Origin: Palaemon carinicauda
Lineage: Eukaryota > Arthropoda > Malacostraca > Decapoda > Palaemonidae
DNA length: 64,000 nt
Assembly: GCF_036898095.1 (NCBI RefSeq)
Contig: NC_090736.1
Location: forward strand, 11,558,186 to 11,622,185
Direction: 5' to 3'
Part shown: piece after piece, positions 44,344 through 51,748 of the stretch
Numbering within the stretch: position 1 is the stretch's first letter
How the letters are laid out: the number at the start of each line of letters is the position of its first letter
Made by a program: the position numbers and the translations under genes
The notes under the pieces: generated by a model
The model's database searches: none
What the model saw: the letters and a program-made list of their open reading frames with translations, nothing else
Told to the model about the DNA's origin: nothing

Positions 44344-46370
44344 GCTTCCTCAAGAGAAGGGATACAATTATTAGTAAGTTTATGTATTAGATGGCTTTGA
44401 GAGATTCATTGGCGCTTCAGAACACCTCAGTGACACAGTGACCAATCTTGTCCATGCCTGCTGAAGTCGTGGCATTGGTTGCAAAATGGGAGAAGGCGAG
44501 CCAAACTAACTGGTTTAGTAGGGCAGTCTCATCTGAACAGTCTCAGCCGTTGCCTGTGAAACCAAAAGCTTCCTCTCCTAAATGGCAGCCTCTGTAGCGT
44601 AGGGTCCTACCTGAATCGGGCCATTCCCATGACCAAAAAGTTGAAGCATTACCAGATATCTTGATCTTCTCTTATAACAGTATGAAGCCTATACTGTACT
44701 TAATAGAAAGTCTGCTAACTACATCATTATTATTTTTATTATTATTGGCTAAGCTACAACCCTAGTTGGAAAAGCAGGATGCTATGAGTACAAATACTAC
44801 AACAGGAAAAATAGCCCAGTGAGGAAAGGAAATAAATAATCTACAAGAGAAGTAATGAACTATTAAATAAAAATATTTTAAGAACAGTAATGACATAGAA
44901 ATAGATCTTTCATGTATAAATTATAAAACTACAAAAAAGAGGGAAAAAGTAAGATAGTAAACTGTGCCCGAGTGTACCCTCAAGCAAGAGAACTCTTAAC
45001 CCAAGACAGTGAAAGACCCTGGTACAAAGGCTATGTCTCTATCAAAAACTAGAGAATAATGGTTTTATTTTGTAGTATCCTTCTAGAAGAGCTGCCTGCT
45101 ATATAGTCTCTTCTAACCTTACCAAGGGTAAAGTAACCCCTGAATAGTTGTAGTGTAGAACCCCTTAAGTGAAGAAGAGTTTTTTAGTTATCTCAAGTGT
45201 TGTCAGGTGCATGAGGAAAGAGGAGAATGTTAAGATAACAGGCCACAGTATTGAGTGTATGTGTAGGCAAAGGAAAAATGAGCCATAACCACAGAAGGAT
45301 CCAATGTAGTATATGTACTATGTGGAACAGTCTAAGGACCCAATAACTGTCAAGCAGTAATATCTCAACAGGTGGCTGGTGCCTTGGCTAACTTACCACT
45401 ATTAGAACTGTCTCGGCTTATAATCCCGTTTGAATCAAAACCAAAGTTATCAACTTCTGTTACAGGTAAGGATAAACAACAGTAAATTAAACACATATGA
45501 CCCAAGAGTTAGCATTAATAGAGTATTGTAGCAAAGCAAAACAAAATTTGGTAAGAGTGCTAGCTACAACAAAAATATTTAAGAGATCTTGGTGACAGCA
45601 AGATTCACAGAATACTGTAGTTATCCTGTTACTTGATAGAGACCTGTGTATCTCTACGTATGGTCAGTATTGCAGGATGTTTTTGAGGAGGATTTATACA
45701 TCTGGGACCATGAATATGGGCTAATTGCAACTACTGGATCTATTATGAATCTAGTGTTGATTTAGTTTTGTGGGTTAGAAAATAAATAATGAGTCTTAAT
45801 TAACCCTTGGAGCACCACTCCCTTACCAAAATATATGGCATGATCCCTTGTCCTTTTATGGAATATTTTACTTAACTTAGTAGAGGTGTCGAAAAAGTTT
45901 AGATTGCCTATGCTGACTCCGGAATTTCCCCTGATTAGCTTTTGCCTTCTTTAACACAGCATAACAAAAAATTTCCTTTAACTTTCTATATAATTTTGCA
46001 TGACTTATAATTTTCCTTTGTATTAATGATAAAAGAAAGGAGAAGTTTTGGCAATAACTGAACTTAGAATACGTCCAATGGCACCGAAGGGATTAGAAAG
46101 ATTTGGACATAGAATACATTTAATGCTGCTCAGGATTAAAAAAGACTTAACTGAGATAGGAATTATGTCAAAAAGTCCTTAAGACAGAAGAGGGGAGAAC
46201 AATTATTATTGTAAGTGTATTTACTGTCATTATTGTCATGCACTTTATTCTTTGTTAATATTCATTTGTATTCTTTTCTAGATGCTTTATACAACTCAAC
46301 TAAAGGAAATAATTATGTGGTAGACTACCTTGACAGTCAGAGTGGAACAAGACTGGTTATTCAATGTGTG
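32167..46370 (+). CDS. Unrecognised gene, three 5' exons (partial)
   Basis: Exons 32156-32211, 32957-33053 and 46282-46370 have clean GT-AG borders and compatible phases (0, then 1). They give 77 codons from the ATG at 32167. That ATG has A at -3 and G at +4, so it is a plausible start; exon 1 could also be internal, since its short upstream part has no stop. The peptide runs MASSHHSRR to RLVIQCV. It is hydrophilic, with an internal resemblance between DYWIVDYNN and NYVVDYLDS. I do not recognise the family and propose no function. The second intron (33054-46281) is 13.2 kb and is filled with transposons. The last exon ends phase 0 at GTAAGG, so the gene must continue beyond 46,370, but I could not identify later exons. 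Confidence 0.6.
32957..33053 (+). CDS. Unrecognised gene, exon 2
   Basis: Acceptor TTTTATGTTCCAG at 32944-32956. Translation SEAEEVMEKCRYRDYW and onward is open in the expected frame only. Donor TTAG|GTTTGT at 33054, phase 1 out. The DIRS element starts only 28 bases after the exon border. Confidence 0.65.
33094..33246 (+). repeat. DIRS copy 1 left inverted terminal repeat
   Basis: Reverse complement of 39469-39619, beginning TTACCCGATGATCATG and reaching ACAAGAACTCAATTTT. Both arms carry C/G at the variant site 33142/39564. The outermost 12 bases (CAATATTAATC) are not shared with the right end. Confidence 0.93.
33460..35961 (+). CDS. DIRS copy 1 gag-like ORF1
   Basis: 833 residues, intact. 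An N-terminal cysteine-rich cluster (CSVRTC, CSNCRGRSC, CGECAG) suggests metal binding. It is followed by a Ser/Pro-rich segment, a short coiled-coil-like stretch (about residues 108-150), a heptad-like repeat RHAPQPM (DNA about 34661-34790), a conserved central part (LFRDLYPEQFVS to KTAFIFPP), and a basic Arg/Gly/Ser/Lys-rich C-terminus, as in nucleic-acid-binding gag proteins. The role is inferred as capsid/nucleocapsid by position. Copy 2 has fewer heptapeptide units. Confidence 0.88.
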   Translation: MSDQSQVPKYRQCSVRTCARRLPKASIDPHTVCSNCRGRSCQLEDRCGECAGLSEFDFNEFLKNARRLEKERIRRSSSRSVDFSSPHAPQPFPSPVVVTPEPATSAQPSMADMLRAIQALGDKVESLAQDRNQLLADVKELKAKSAVGSVISASDVKSVSVSVAHEGTSVRASRSPSPGPLASSQAQGRSNVEGPKGSAGLDRRTDVSSVVADVSVKDRPIHKQTNEPLHSSSVEEVSMRKRWTKVSRPLKRKVPSERVQRPRCSHWVSSDSLQSSDDCTPPKRGRVVPQQATAPSVAVPTTVDPKWSMLQTMQSQLAAFMQEYHAERVDSEPVNLQPSEVVRSADTAAACSHTPPVRAPPPMRSPLCQTHVRAASSVDMRELPHQQWEGAVELPGSASLRHAPQPMRHAPQPMRHVPHAMQHAPHTMQHAPHTIQHAPQPTATSPTHQLSAFVVASSQTDQQRHDVGSAAATHAPVLPDSAVQLSALPLPLPTQLSDDGASDDEAAHLDEPHSDFEGPKSTPPSLDFRKVLALFRDLYPEQFVSATPRSPPSEFALGMQSAAPAFTKLVLARSSKRALRVMGEWLHSKKQLGKTAFIFPPSKLASKSSVWYATGEEPGLGVPASAQGDFSSLVDSPRRLAMRRSKICWSFSDMDHLLKGVFRAFEIFNFLDWCLGALSRKTSPSDKDSAMLIMSCMDKAIRDGSGELAASYVSGVLKKREHLCSFLSAGITPCQKSELLFAPLSKFLFPEELVKGMAASLIQKDTHDLMASSARKAKTLPSVPRPFRPAAVDTPATRFIPPFRGRTSSRGGTRADSHRGKSKKGSKSAKGKF
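35870..38020 (+). pseudogene. DIRS copy 1 RT-RNase H ORF with one nonsense codon
   Basis: The frame is open from 35870 (no nearby ATG; first codon of the open frame used is GTG) to 38020, except for TAG at 36806-36808, where copy 2 has CAG. The 92-base overlap with gag is in the +1 frame, so expression may need frameshifting or re-initiation. RT motifs: DVSALNAF, SLDLKDAYFHVPI, CFGLSTAPLVFTR and the catalytic YLDDWLL. RNase H: LFSDASDTGWG, CKELLAVHLAL, VNSDNTTALAYI and DRLSR. The C-terminal part with IDLFATSMTKRLPMYCSP and YAFPPF is the DIRS-specific extension after RNase H. Confidence 0.88.
37780..38919 (+). pseudogene. DIRS copy 1 tyrosine recombinase with one nonsense codon
   Basis: This frame is open from 36016, but the part before about 37780 lies over RT-RNase H and gives no recognisable domain. 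The recombinase starts near RTSTLRVYQSKWEVFRSWC (37,935). Catalytic elements: Arg in AKRVSEIHAF, then HEVR (His-x-x-Arg) in RTHEVRAVATS, and the C-terminal tyrosine in FASFYLKDV. The enzyme would integrate the circular DNA form. TAA at 38545-38547 splits it (copy 2 has TCA); the frame then continues to the end at 38919. Confidence 0.85.
39323..39411. repeat. DIRS copy 1 internal complementary region
   Basis: The first half is the reverse complement of the element's left end (GGTAAGATTAATATTGAAAAA). The second half is the reverse complement of the right end (TTTTTGAATATACTTACC). The centre therefore corresponds to the joined ends of a circular form. This region is the guide used in the DIRS replication model. 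Confidence 0.9.
39469..39651 (-). repeat. DIRS copy 1 right inverted terminal repeat and end
   Basis: Reverse complement of the left repeat up to about 39619, followed by the right-end-specific AAGTATATTCAAAAATTTAT and GAAAATAACA, then the T junction. Confidence 0.92.
39655..41929 (+). other. Intron 2 sequence without recognised features
   Basis: AT-rich, single-copy looking sequence. It includes a poly-A run near 41416 and no supported gene or repeat. Confidence 0.55.
41930..42455 (-). mobile_element. LINE 3' end with (TAA)n tail
   Basis: On the minus strand an ORF C-terminus (SRSFIPAVTKLWNDLPNRLV and a closing FKVGANAFLLTRW) ends near 42172. A 3'UTR follows that ends in the same 200-base tail and (TAA)n (41935-41951 on plus) as the non-coding repeat family. 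The WN.LP pattern is typical of CR1/jockey-like ORF2 C-termini. Confidence 0.75.
42485..43640 (+). mobile_element. DIRS-like recombinase fragment (second family)
   Basis: Translations near 42640-42890 give ERKAFHEE/AKGFSRGTAQ and VYQAKWAIICGWCRRRGIS, followed by AQMADFIFFIRQEE. These are the counterparts of the recombinase N-terminus in the intact elements and in the 28 kb remnant. It is broken by stops after about 42894. The rest, to 43640, is poorly recognisable. Confidence 0.55.
43645..44340 (+). mobile_element. (TAA)n-tailed repeat, longest copy
   Basis: About 690 bases. The head is AGTAGGTTGGTCAGGGCACC, the middle has GTCTGGCCTGTTT, CACACACCTGACAACACCGA and GGTAAGCAGCTTTTCTAGGA, and the tail has CCAACTAGGGTTGTAGCTTA with TAA triplets from about 44311. 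There is no ORF. I see no clear pol III boxes in the head, so it may be a deleted LINE derivative rather than a tRNA SINE. Confidence 0.8.
44341..44724 (+). other. Possible DIRS gag remnant
   Basis: A short translation with EVVALVAKWEKASQTNWF weakly resembles the 27.25 kb gag-like stretch (TVKQLVSRWSDHLP). It lies downstream of a DIRS-like recombinase fragment. Weak evidence only. Confidence 0.25.
44725..45415 (-). mobile_element. (TAA)n-tailed repeat, near full length, reverse
   Basis: Starts with TTATTATTATTGGCTAAGCT and CAACCCTAGTTGGAAAAGCA. It runs through CAAGACAGTGAAAGACC to the head at TCAACAGGTGGCTGGTGCCT (about 45366-45390). Collinear with the reverse complement of 43645-44340. Confidence 0.82.
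45800..46097. mobile_element. Possible piggyBac-like MITE
   Basis: The left end is TTAA followed by CCCTTGGAGCACC. The right end reads GGCACCGAAGGG then ATTAG, so its reverse complement (CTAATCCCTTCGGTGCC) mirrors the left with a few differences. TTAA is the piggyBac target. The right TTAA is degraded. No ORF. Confidence 0.35.
46282..46370 (+). CDS. Unrecognised gene, exon 3
   Basis: Acceptor TGTATTCTTTTCTAG at 46267-46281. The first two bases complete the phase-1 codon as Asp. Translation DALYNSTKGNNYVVDYLD to VIQCV. Donor GTG|GTAAGG at 46371, phase 0. The fit of frame and phase with the exon 13 kb upstream supports one gene. Confidence 0.65.
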
Positions 46371-46610
46371 GTAAGGTATTTTCTTTTTACTTTTATATTT
46401 GTTATGTGTATGCAAACCTTTTGTCCTTTAAGATAGTGATAATAACGGAATTATAATAAGATTATTTGTATACTTACCAGAAATATATGTACATTTTCCC
46501 CCTTCATGCACCCCCACCGACTAGTGATGGCAAGAGGCTATTGAACTAGCTTAGTCTTTCAGACTGAAAAGCACAGGATATGGTTTACCCATGAATAAGT
46601 ATTGCCCTAT

Positions 46611-47040
46611 TATTATTACTAGCTAAGCTACAAGCCTAGTTGGGAAAGCAGGATGCTATGAGCCCAAGGGTTCCAACAAGGAAAAATGTCCCAGTGAAGA
46701 AAGGAAATAAGGAAATAAATACACTACATTGAAATTAATGTATAAAGAATTCATAAAGAGACGTGAGTGCAAGGATATATCTAAGGCCTTTGACCTGCAC
46801 TTGACTAGTAACAGCTGTGATGATGGTGATAAATAAGAAATATGAAGTACAGTATCTTGAGATCAGTAATAACTTTGAAATAGATATGACATATATAAAC
46901 TATGAAGAAAGACTCATGTCAGCCTGATCAACATGAAAACATTCGCTGCAAGTTTGAACTTCTGAAGTGATACTTCTGCTCGTTTAGGAAGATCCTTCCA
47001 CAATCTGGTCACAGCTGGAAAAAGATTCTAGAATGCTGTA
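46611..47040 (-). mobile_element. LINE 3' end with (TAA)n tail
   Basis: Tail words (GCTACAAGCCTAGTTGGGAA, GTCCCAGTGAAGAAAGG) come first. On the minus strand a C-terminal pattern FPAVTRLWKDLPKR at 46,960-47,030 matches the LINE end at 42,172-42,453. Degenerate. Confidence 0.65.
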
Positions 47041-47312
47041 TAGTATTAAGCCTTATGATGGAGAAGGCAAGATTGTTAGAACTAACTGTATACCTATTAT
47101 TACATAGAGAATAGTATAGTCTGAGAAAATCTAAGTGCAAAGGATGGTCAGATCTTATGCAACAAGCATAAAGAAATTATTATTATTACTTCCTGAGCTA
47201 CAACCCGAGTTGGAAAAGCTGGATACTACAAGCCCAATGGTGCCATTAAGGAAGATAGCCCAGTGAGGAAAAGAAATAAGGAAACAGATAGAATAGTGTA
47301 CCATACATACAT

Positions 47313-48789
47313 ACATATACCAAAGGCACTTCCCCCAATTTTGGGGGGGTAGCCGACATCAACAATGAAACAAAACAAAAAGGGGACCTCTACTCTCTAT
47401 GTTCCTTCAGCCTAACCAGGGACTCAACCGAGTTCAGCTGGTACTGCTAGACTCAACCGAGTTCAGCTGGTACTGCTAGGGTGCCACAGCCCAACCTCCT
47501 ACATTATCCACCACAGATGAAGCTTCATAATGCTGAATCCCCTACTGCTGCTACCTCCGCGGGCATCTAAGGCACTGGAGGAAGCAGCAGGGCCTACCGG
47601 AACTGCGTCACAATCGCTGGCCATTCATTCCTATTTCTAGCACGCTCTCTTACCTCTCTCACTTCTATCCTCCTATCACCCAGAGCTTTCTTCACACCAT
47701 CCATCCACCCAAACCTTGGCCTTCCTCTTGTACTTCTCCCATCAACTCTTGCATTCATCACCTTCTTTAGCAGACAACCATTTTCCATTCTCTCAACATG
47801 GCCAAACCACCTCAACACATTCATATCCACTCTAGCCGCTAACTCATTTCTTACACCCGTTCTCTCCCTCACTACTTCGTTCCTAACCCTATCTACACGA
47901 GATACATCAGCCATACTCCTTAGACACTTCATCTCAAACACATTCTATTTCTGTTTCTCCATCACTTTCATTCCCCACAACTCCGATCCATACATCACAG
48001 TTGGTACAATCACTTTCTCATATAGAACTCTCTTTACATTCATGCCCAACCCTCTATTTTTTACTCTTTCTTAACTGCCCCCAACACTTTGCAACCTTCA
48101 TTCACTCTCTGACGTACATCTGCTTCCACTCCACCATTTGCTGCAACAACAGACCCCAAGTACTTGAACTGATCCACCTCCTCAAGTAACTCTCCATTCA
48201 ACATGACATTCAACCTTGCACCACCTTCCCTTCTCGTACATCTCATAACCTTACTCTTACCCACATTAACTCTCAACTTCCTTCTCTCACACACCCTTCC
48301 AAATTCTGTCACTAGTCGGTCAAGCTTCTCTTCTGTGTCTGCTACCAGTACAGTATCATCCGCTAACAACAACTGATTTACCTCCAATTCATGGTCATTC
48401 TCACCTACCAGTTTTAATCCTCGTCCAAGCACTCGAGCATTCACCTCTCTCACCACTCCATCAACATACAAGTTAAACAACCACGGCAACATCACACATC
48501 CCTGTCTCAGCCCCACTCTCACCGGAAACCAATCACTCACTTCATTTCCTATTCTAACACATGCTTTACTACCTTTGTAGAAACTTTTCACTGCTTGCAA
48601 CAACCTTCCACCAACTCCATATAACCCCATCACATTCCACATTGCTTCCCTATCAACTCTTATCATATGCTTTCTCCAGATCCATAAACGCAACATACAC
48701 CTCCTTACCTTTTGCTAAATATTTCTCGCATATCTGCCTAACTGTAAAAATCTGATTCATACAACACCTACCTCTTCTAAAACCACCCT
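47313..48789 (-). mobile_element. 5'-truncated LINE with reverse transcriptase and (TATG)n tail
   Basis: On the minus strand the RT part includes RVGLRQGCVMLPWLFNLYVD and the catalytic LLLADDTVLVADT (48061-48696). The C-terminal part, with VLRWFGHVERM and the STRGRPRFGWMDGVKKAL motif, is in another frame (47594-47941). The 3'UTR ends in TGGTATATGTATGTATGTATG. At least two frame breaks occur. The 5' end is truncated in the upstream RT region near 48,780. Confidence 0.85.
47594..48696 (-). pseudogene. LINE reverse transcriptase remnant
   Basis: Two open segments, 48061-48696 (RT palm with ADD active site) and 47594-47941 (C-terminal domain), are separated by a frame break near 47,945-48,060. 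The order and motifs match one LINE ORF2. Not a host gene. Confidence 0.8.
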
Positions 48790-49154
48790 GTAAAGAACTC
48801 TAACCCAAGACAATGGAAGACCATGGTACATAGATTATGGTACTACCTAAGATTAGAGAACAGTGGTTTGACTTTGGAATGTCCTTCTAGAAGAACTGCT
48901 TACCATCAGCTAGAGTTGCTTTTACCCTTAACAAGTGAAGAAGAATTAACTGTTGTCGTGTGTATGAGGAAAGAGGAGAATGTGTAAAGAATAGGCGAGA
49001 ATATTCGTTGCATGTGTAGGTAAAGGAAAAGTGAGCTGTAACCAGGGAGGGATCCAATGTAGCACTGTCTGGCCAGTCACTAGAACCAATAACTCTCTAG
49101 CAGTAGTATCTCAACAGGTAGCTGGTGCCTTGGCCAACCTACTACCTACATCTG

Positions 49155-49384
49155 GATGTTGAGGAACCACTGTCCTCAACCTACATCATGCTTTGAGTTT
49201 TGTTAGTGTTCAACTTTATGCCCCATAATTTGAACCATGCACTAATTTTAGCTAGATCTCTATGAAGGGATTCAACAGCCTGAGATTTATATTCAGAAGA
49301 ACGAATAGATGCAAAGAGAGTAGCATCTTTTGCATATGCAACGAGCTTGTTTTCTAGGTTAAATCACATATCGTGTATATTATT
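49155..49384 (-). pseudogene. CR1/jockey-like LINE RT, catalytic part (fragment of split host LINE)
   Basis: Minus-strand translation ENKLVAYAKDATLFASIRSS carries the RT active-site block, with YADD changed to YAKD. It continues HRDLAKISAWFKLWG. It is the continuation of the LINE fragment ending at about 50706. Confidence 0.7.
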
Positions 49385-49829
49385 ATCATTATCGTTATTC
49401 TGCTGGTGATGAATGTAAGAATTGAAGGGAGAAGTACAAGAGGAAGACTAAGGTTTGGGTGGAATGATGGAGTGAAGAAACTTTTTGGTGAATTAGGAGG
49501 ATAGATGTGAGAGAAGCAAAAGAGCTTGCTAGAAATGGGAATAAATGGCGAGCGATTGTGACAGATCCGTTTGGCCCTGCTGCTTTCGCCTGTTGCCTTG
49601 CTGACAGCTGAGGTAGCAGCAGTATTGGATTCAGCATATGAAGCTTCATTTGCAGTGGATAACGGGGGAAGGTGGACTATGGCACGCTAGCAGTACTAAC
49701 CCAACTCGGTTGAATTCCTTGTGAGCTGGAAGGAGCAAAGAGAAGAAAATCTCCCCCCCTTTTTTTTTTTTTATTAATGTTGGCTACCCCAAAAATTTGG
49801 GTAAGTGCCTTGTAGACAGATAGATTATC
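49385..49829 (+). mobile_element. Diverged LINE 3' end, plus strand
   Basis: Resembles the 3' end of the 47,313 LINE in the opposite orientation: AGAGGAAGACTAAGGTTTGG, GGCCCTGCTGCTTTCGCCTG, and near the end GTTGGCTACCCCAAAAATTT and AAGTGCCTTGTAGACAGA. Strongly diverged copy. Confidence 0.65.
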
Positions 49830-50705
49830 AGAAGACAAGCCACAACTCTAATTGGAAAAGTAGCATGCTATAAGCCCAAGGGCTCCAACAGGGAAAAACA
49901 GCCCAGTGAGGAAAGGAAACAAGGAAATAAACGACAAGAGAAGTACTGTAATGAACAATCAAAAAACATTCTAAGACCAGAAACAATATTAAACCAAGTC
50001 TATCATATATAAACTTGAAAAAAAAACAAACAAGAGAAACAAGATAGAATAGCTTCCCCAATTGTAACTCAAGCAAGAGAACCCTAAGACAGTGGAAGAC
50101 CATGGTACAGAGGCTATAGCATTACCCAAGACTAAAGAACAATGGTTTGATTTTGGAGCATCCTTCACTTAGAGGAACTGCATACCATAGCCAAAGTCTC
50201 TTCTACCCTTACAAAGAGGAAAGTAGTCATGGAACAATTACTCGAGTGCCATATGTGGATGAGATCATGATGAGTGGTTGATGGAGATGGTTTGGACATA
50301 ATCTTTGCGCTCCCCAAGAGAGATTAGTTCACCAAACGTTCAGCTGGGCTCCACAAGGCACTAGAAGAGGTTGAAAACCCAGGTGTACATGGCTGAGGAA
50401 TATGAAGCTCAAAGTAGATGATTAATGGAGAAGTATTGAATTAAAAGCTCAAGATAGGCCCTTTTTCGACACTAGGCGTAGGAGGAGATGATGATGACTT
50501 AACCCCTGGAGCAGAGAAGAATTGTTTGGTAATCTCAGTGTTGTCAGGTGTATGAGGACAGAGGAGAATATGTAAAGAATAGGGTAGAATATTTGGTTTA
50601 TGTGTAGGCAAAGAAAAAATTAGCCATAACGAGAGAGAAGATTCCAATGTTATACTATCATGCCAGTCAAAGGATCCAATAACTTTCTACCGGTAGTAAT
50701 GGATC
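49830..50705 (-). mobile_element. (TAA)n-tailed repeat split by a LINE fragment
   Basis: Repeat segments 49830-50231 (AAGCCCAAGGGCTCCAACAG and onward) and 50499-50705 (AGAGAAGAATTGTTTGGTAA and onward) are collinear with the family consensus. The intervening 50235-50498 is a plus-strand LINE C-terminal fragment related to 4800-5045. Confidence 0.72.
50235..50498 (+). mobile_element. LINE C-terminal fragment inserted in the repeat
   Basis: Same family as 4800-5045, sharing GCTCCCCAAGAGA, AGCTGGGCTCCACAAGGCAC and AGGAGGAGATGATGATG at the end. Confidence 0.65.
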
Positions 50706-51369
50706 AAGAGAACTACCCTGAGTAATACCAGATATCACATTTCTATACAGTACTTTCTCATCTACAACTCTTTTCTATCTATTACTTAGAAATTCAATAA
50801 TGATGATAAAAGACCATCTACTACCAACTGTCTCAATTTGAAAACAAGGGCCTCATGATTAGCATGATCAAGAGTACCACTAAAATCAAGGCTAATCATA
50901 TGAACGTCCTGACCTCAATCAAGGGATTTCTGTTCAGCATTGGAAATGGAAAGAACAGCATCACCTGCTCTAAGACCTTTAAAAAAGTCAAATTTAGATG
51001 TTTTGCCAAAAGATGTTCATAAACTTTCGATAATATGGGAATTAGGGAAATTGGGTGGTAATTAGCAGGGCTAGAGCTACCACAAACACTTTTACCTAAT
51101 GTAGTAACATTACCAATTCTCCAACAAGTGCAAAAAGAACTTGCTAACTTGTAGAAAATAGCAGACTACATAGGAGCTAAGAAATAAGCAGTTTTTATAA
51201 AAAACTTAGGAAAAATAGGGAAATTGGGTGGTAATTAGCAGGGCTAGAGCTACCACAAACACTTTTACCTAATGTAGTAACATTACCAATTCTCCAACAA
51301 GTGCAAAAAGAACTTGCTAACTTGTAGAAAATAGCAGACTACATAGGAGCTAAGAAATAAGCAGTTTTT
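50706..51369 (-). pseudogene. CR1/jockey-like LINE RT, N-terminal and palm part
   Basis: Minus-strand translation contains the RT motif SSPANYH with an adjoining I-S-L (51,050-51,110), HMISLDFSGTLDHANHEALV (about 50,830-50,910) and the later RNVISG block (about 50,720-50,760). Stops interrupt it. A 173-base part (51051-51223) is tandemly duplicated. The LINE is cut at 51,370 by DIRS copy 2 and resumes at 57,892. Confidence 0.75.
51051..51369. repeat. 173-bp tandem duplication, second unit cut by DIRS
   Basis: TTGGGTGGTAATTAGCAGGG starts at 51051 and again at 51224. The second unit runs to GAAATAAGCAGTTTTT, where the DIRS element begins. The remaining ATAAAAAACTTAGGAAAAAT follows the element at 57892. 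Confidence 0.95.
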
Positions 51370-51381
51370 CAATATTAATCT

Positions 51382-51534
51382 TACCCGATGATCATGTAGC
51401 TGTCAACTCCGTTGCCCGACAGAAATCTAAGGTCGGGATACGCCAGCGATCGCTATACAGGTGGGGGTGTACACAACAGCGCCATCTGTGAGTAGGTACT
51501 CAAGTACTTCTTGTCAACAAGAACTCAATTTTTC
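51382..51534 (+). repeat. DIRS copy 2 left inverted terminal repeat
   Basis: Reverse complement of 57705-57855. It carries A at 51430 where copy 1 has C, and the right arm carries the matching T at 57800. Confidence 0.93.
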
Positions 51535-51748
51535 CTCTGTCGTGCCACCGGCAAGACCTACTTGGATACGCTGTTGATTCTGGAGTTGTTTTTCACGATT
51601 TTGGTGATGTATTCACTCTAGATTTTAGCCTTCGCTATTCAGGAAGCTTTATCATTAGCTTAGCAAGCTTTTGGAATTAATTTGGATTAATTGTTAACGA
51701 ACTTTGTTAGATTTTGGAATCCCCCCTTGACTATTTCTATAATTCAAG

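Larger units (their letters stand above)
47175..49150 (-). mobile_element. (TAA)n-tailed repeat split by a LINE insertion
   Basis: The 3' part is at 47175-47312 (TTATTATTATTACTTCCTGA to GATAGAATAGTGTA). The 5' part resumes at about 48790 (AAGAACTCTAACCCAAGACA) and ends near 49150 in the head sequence CAACAGGTAGCTGGTGCCTT. About 20 bases of the repeat are missing at the break. The insert is the LINE at 47313-48789. Confidence 0.8.
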
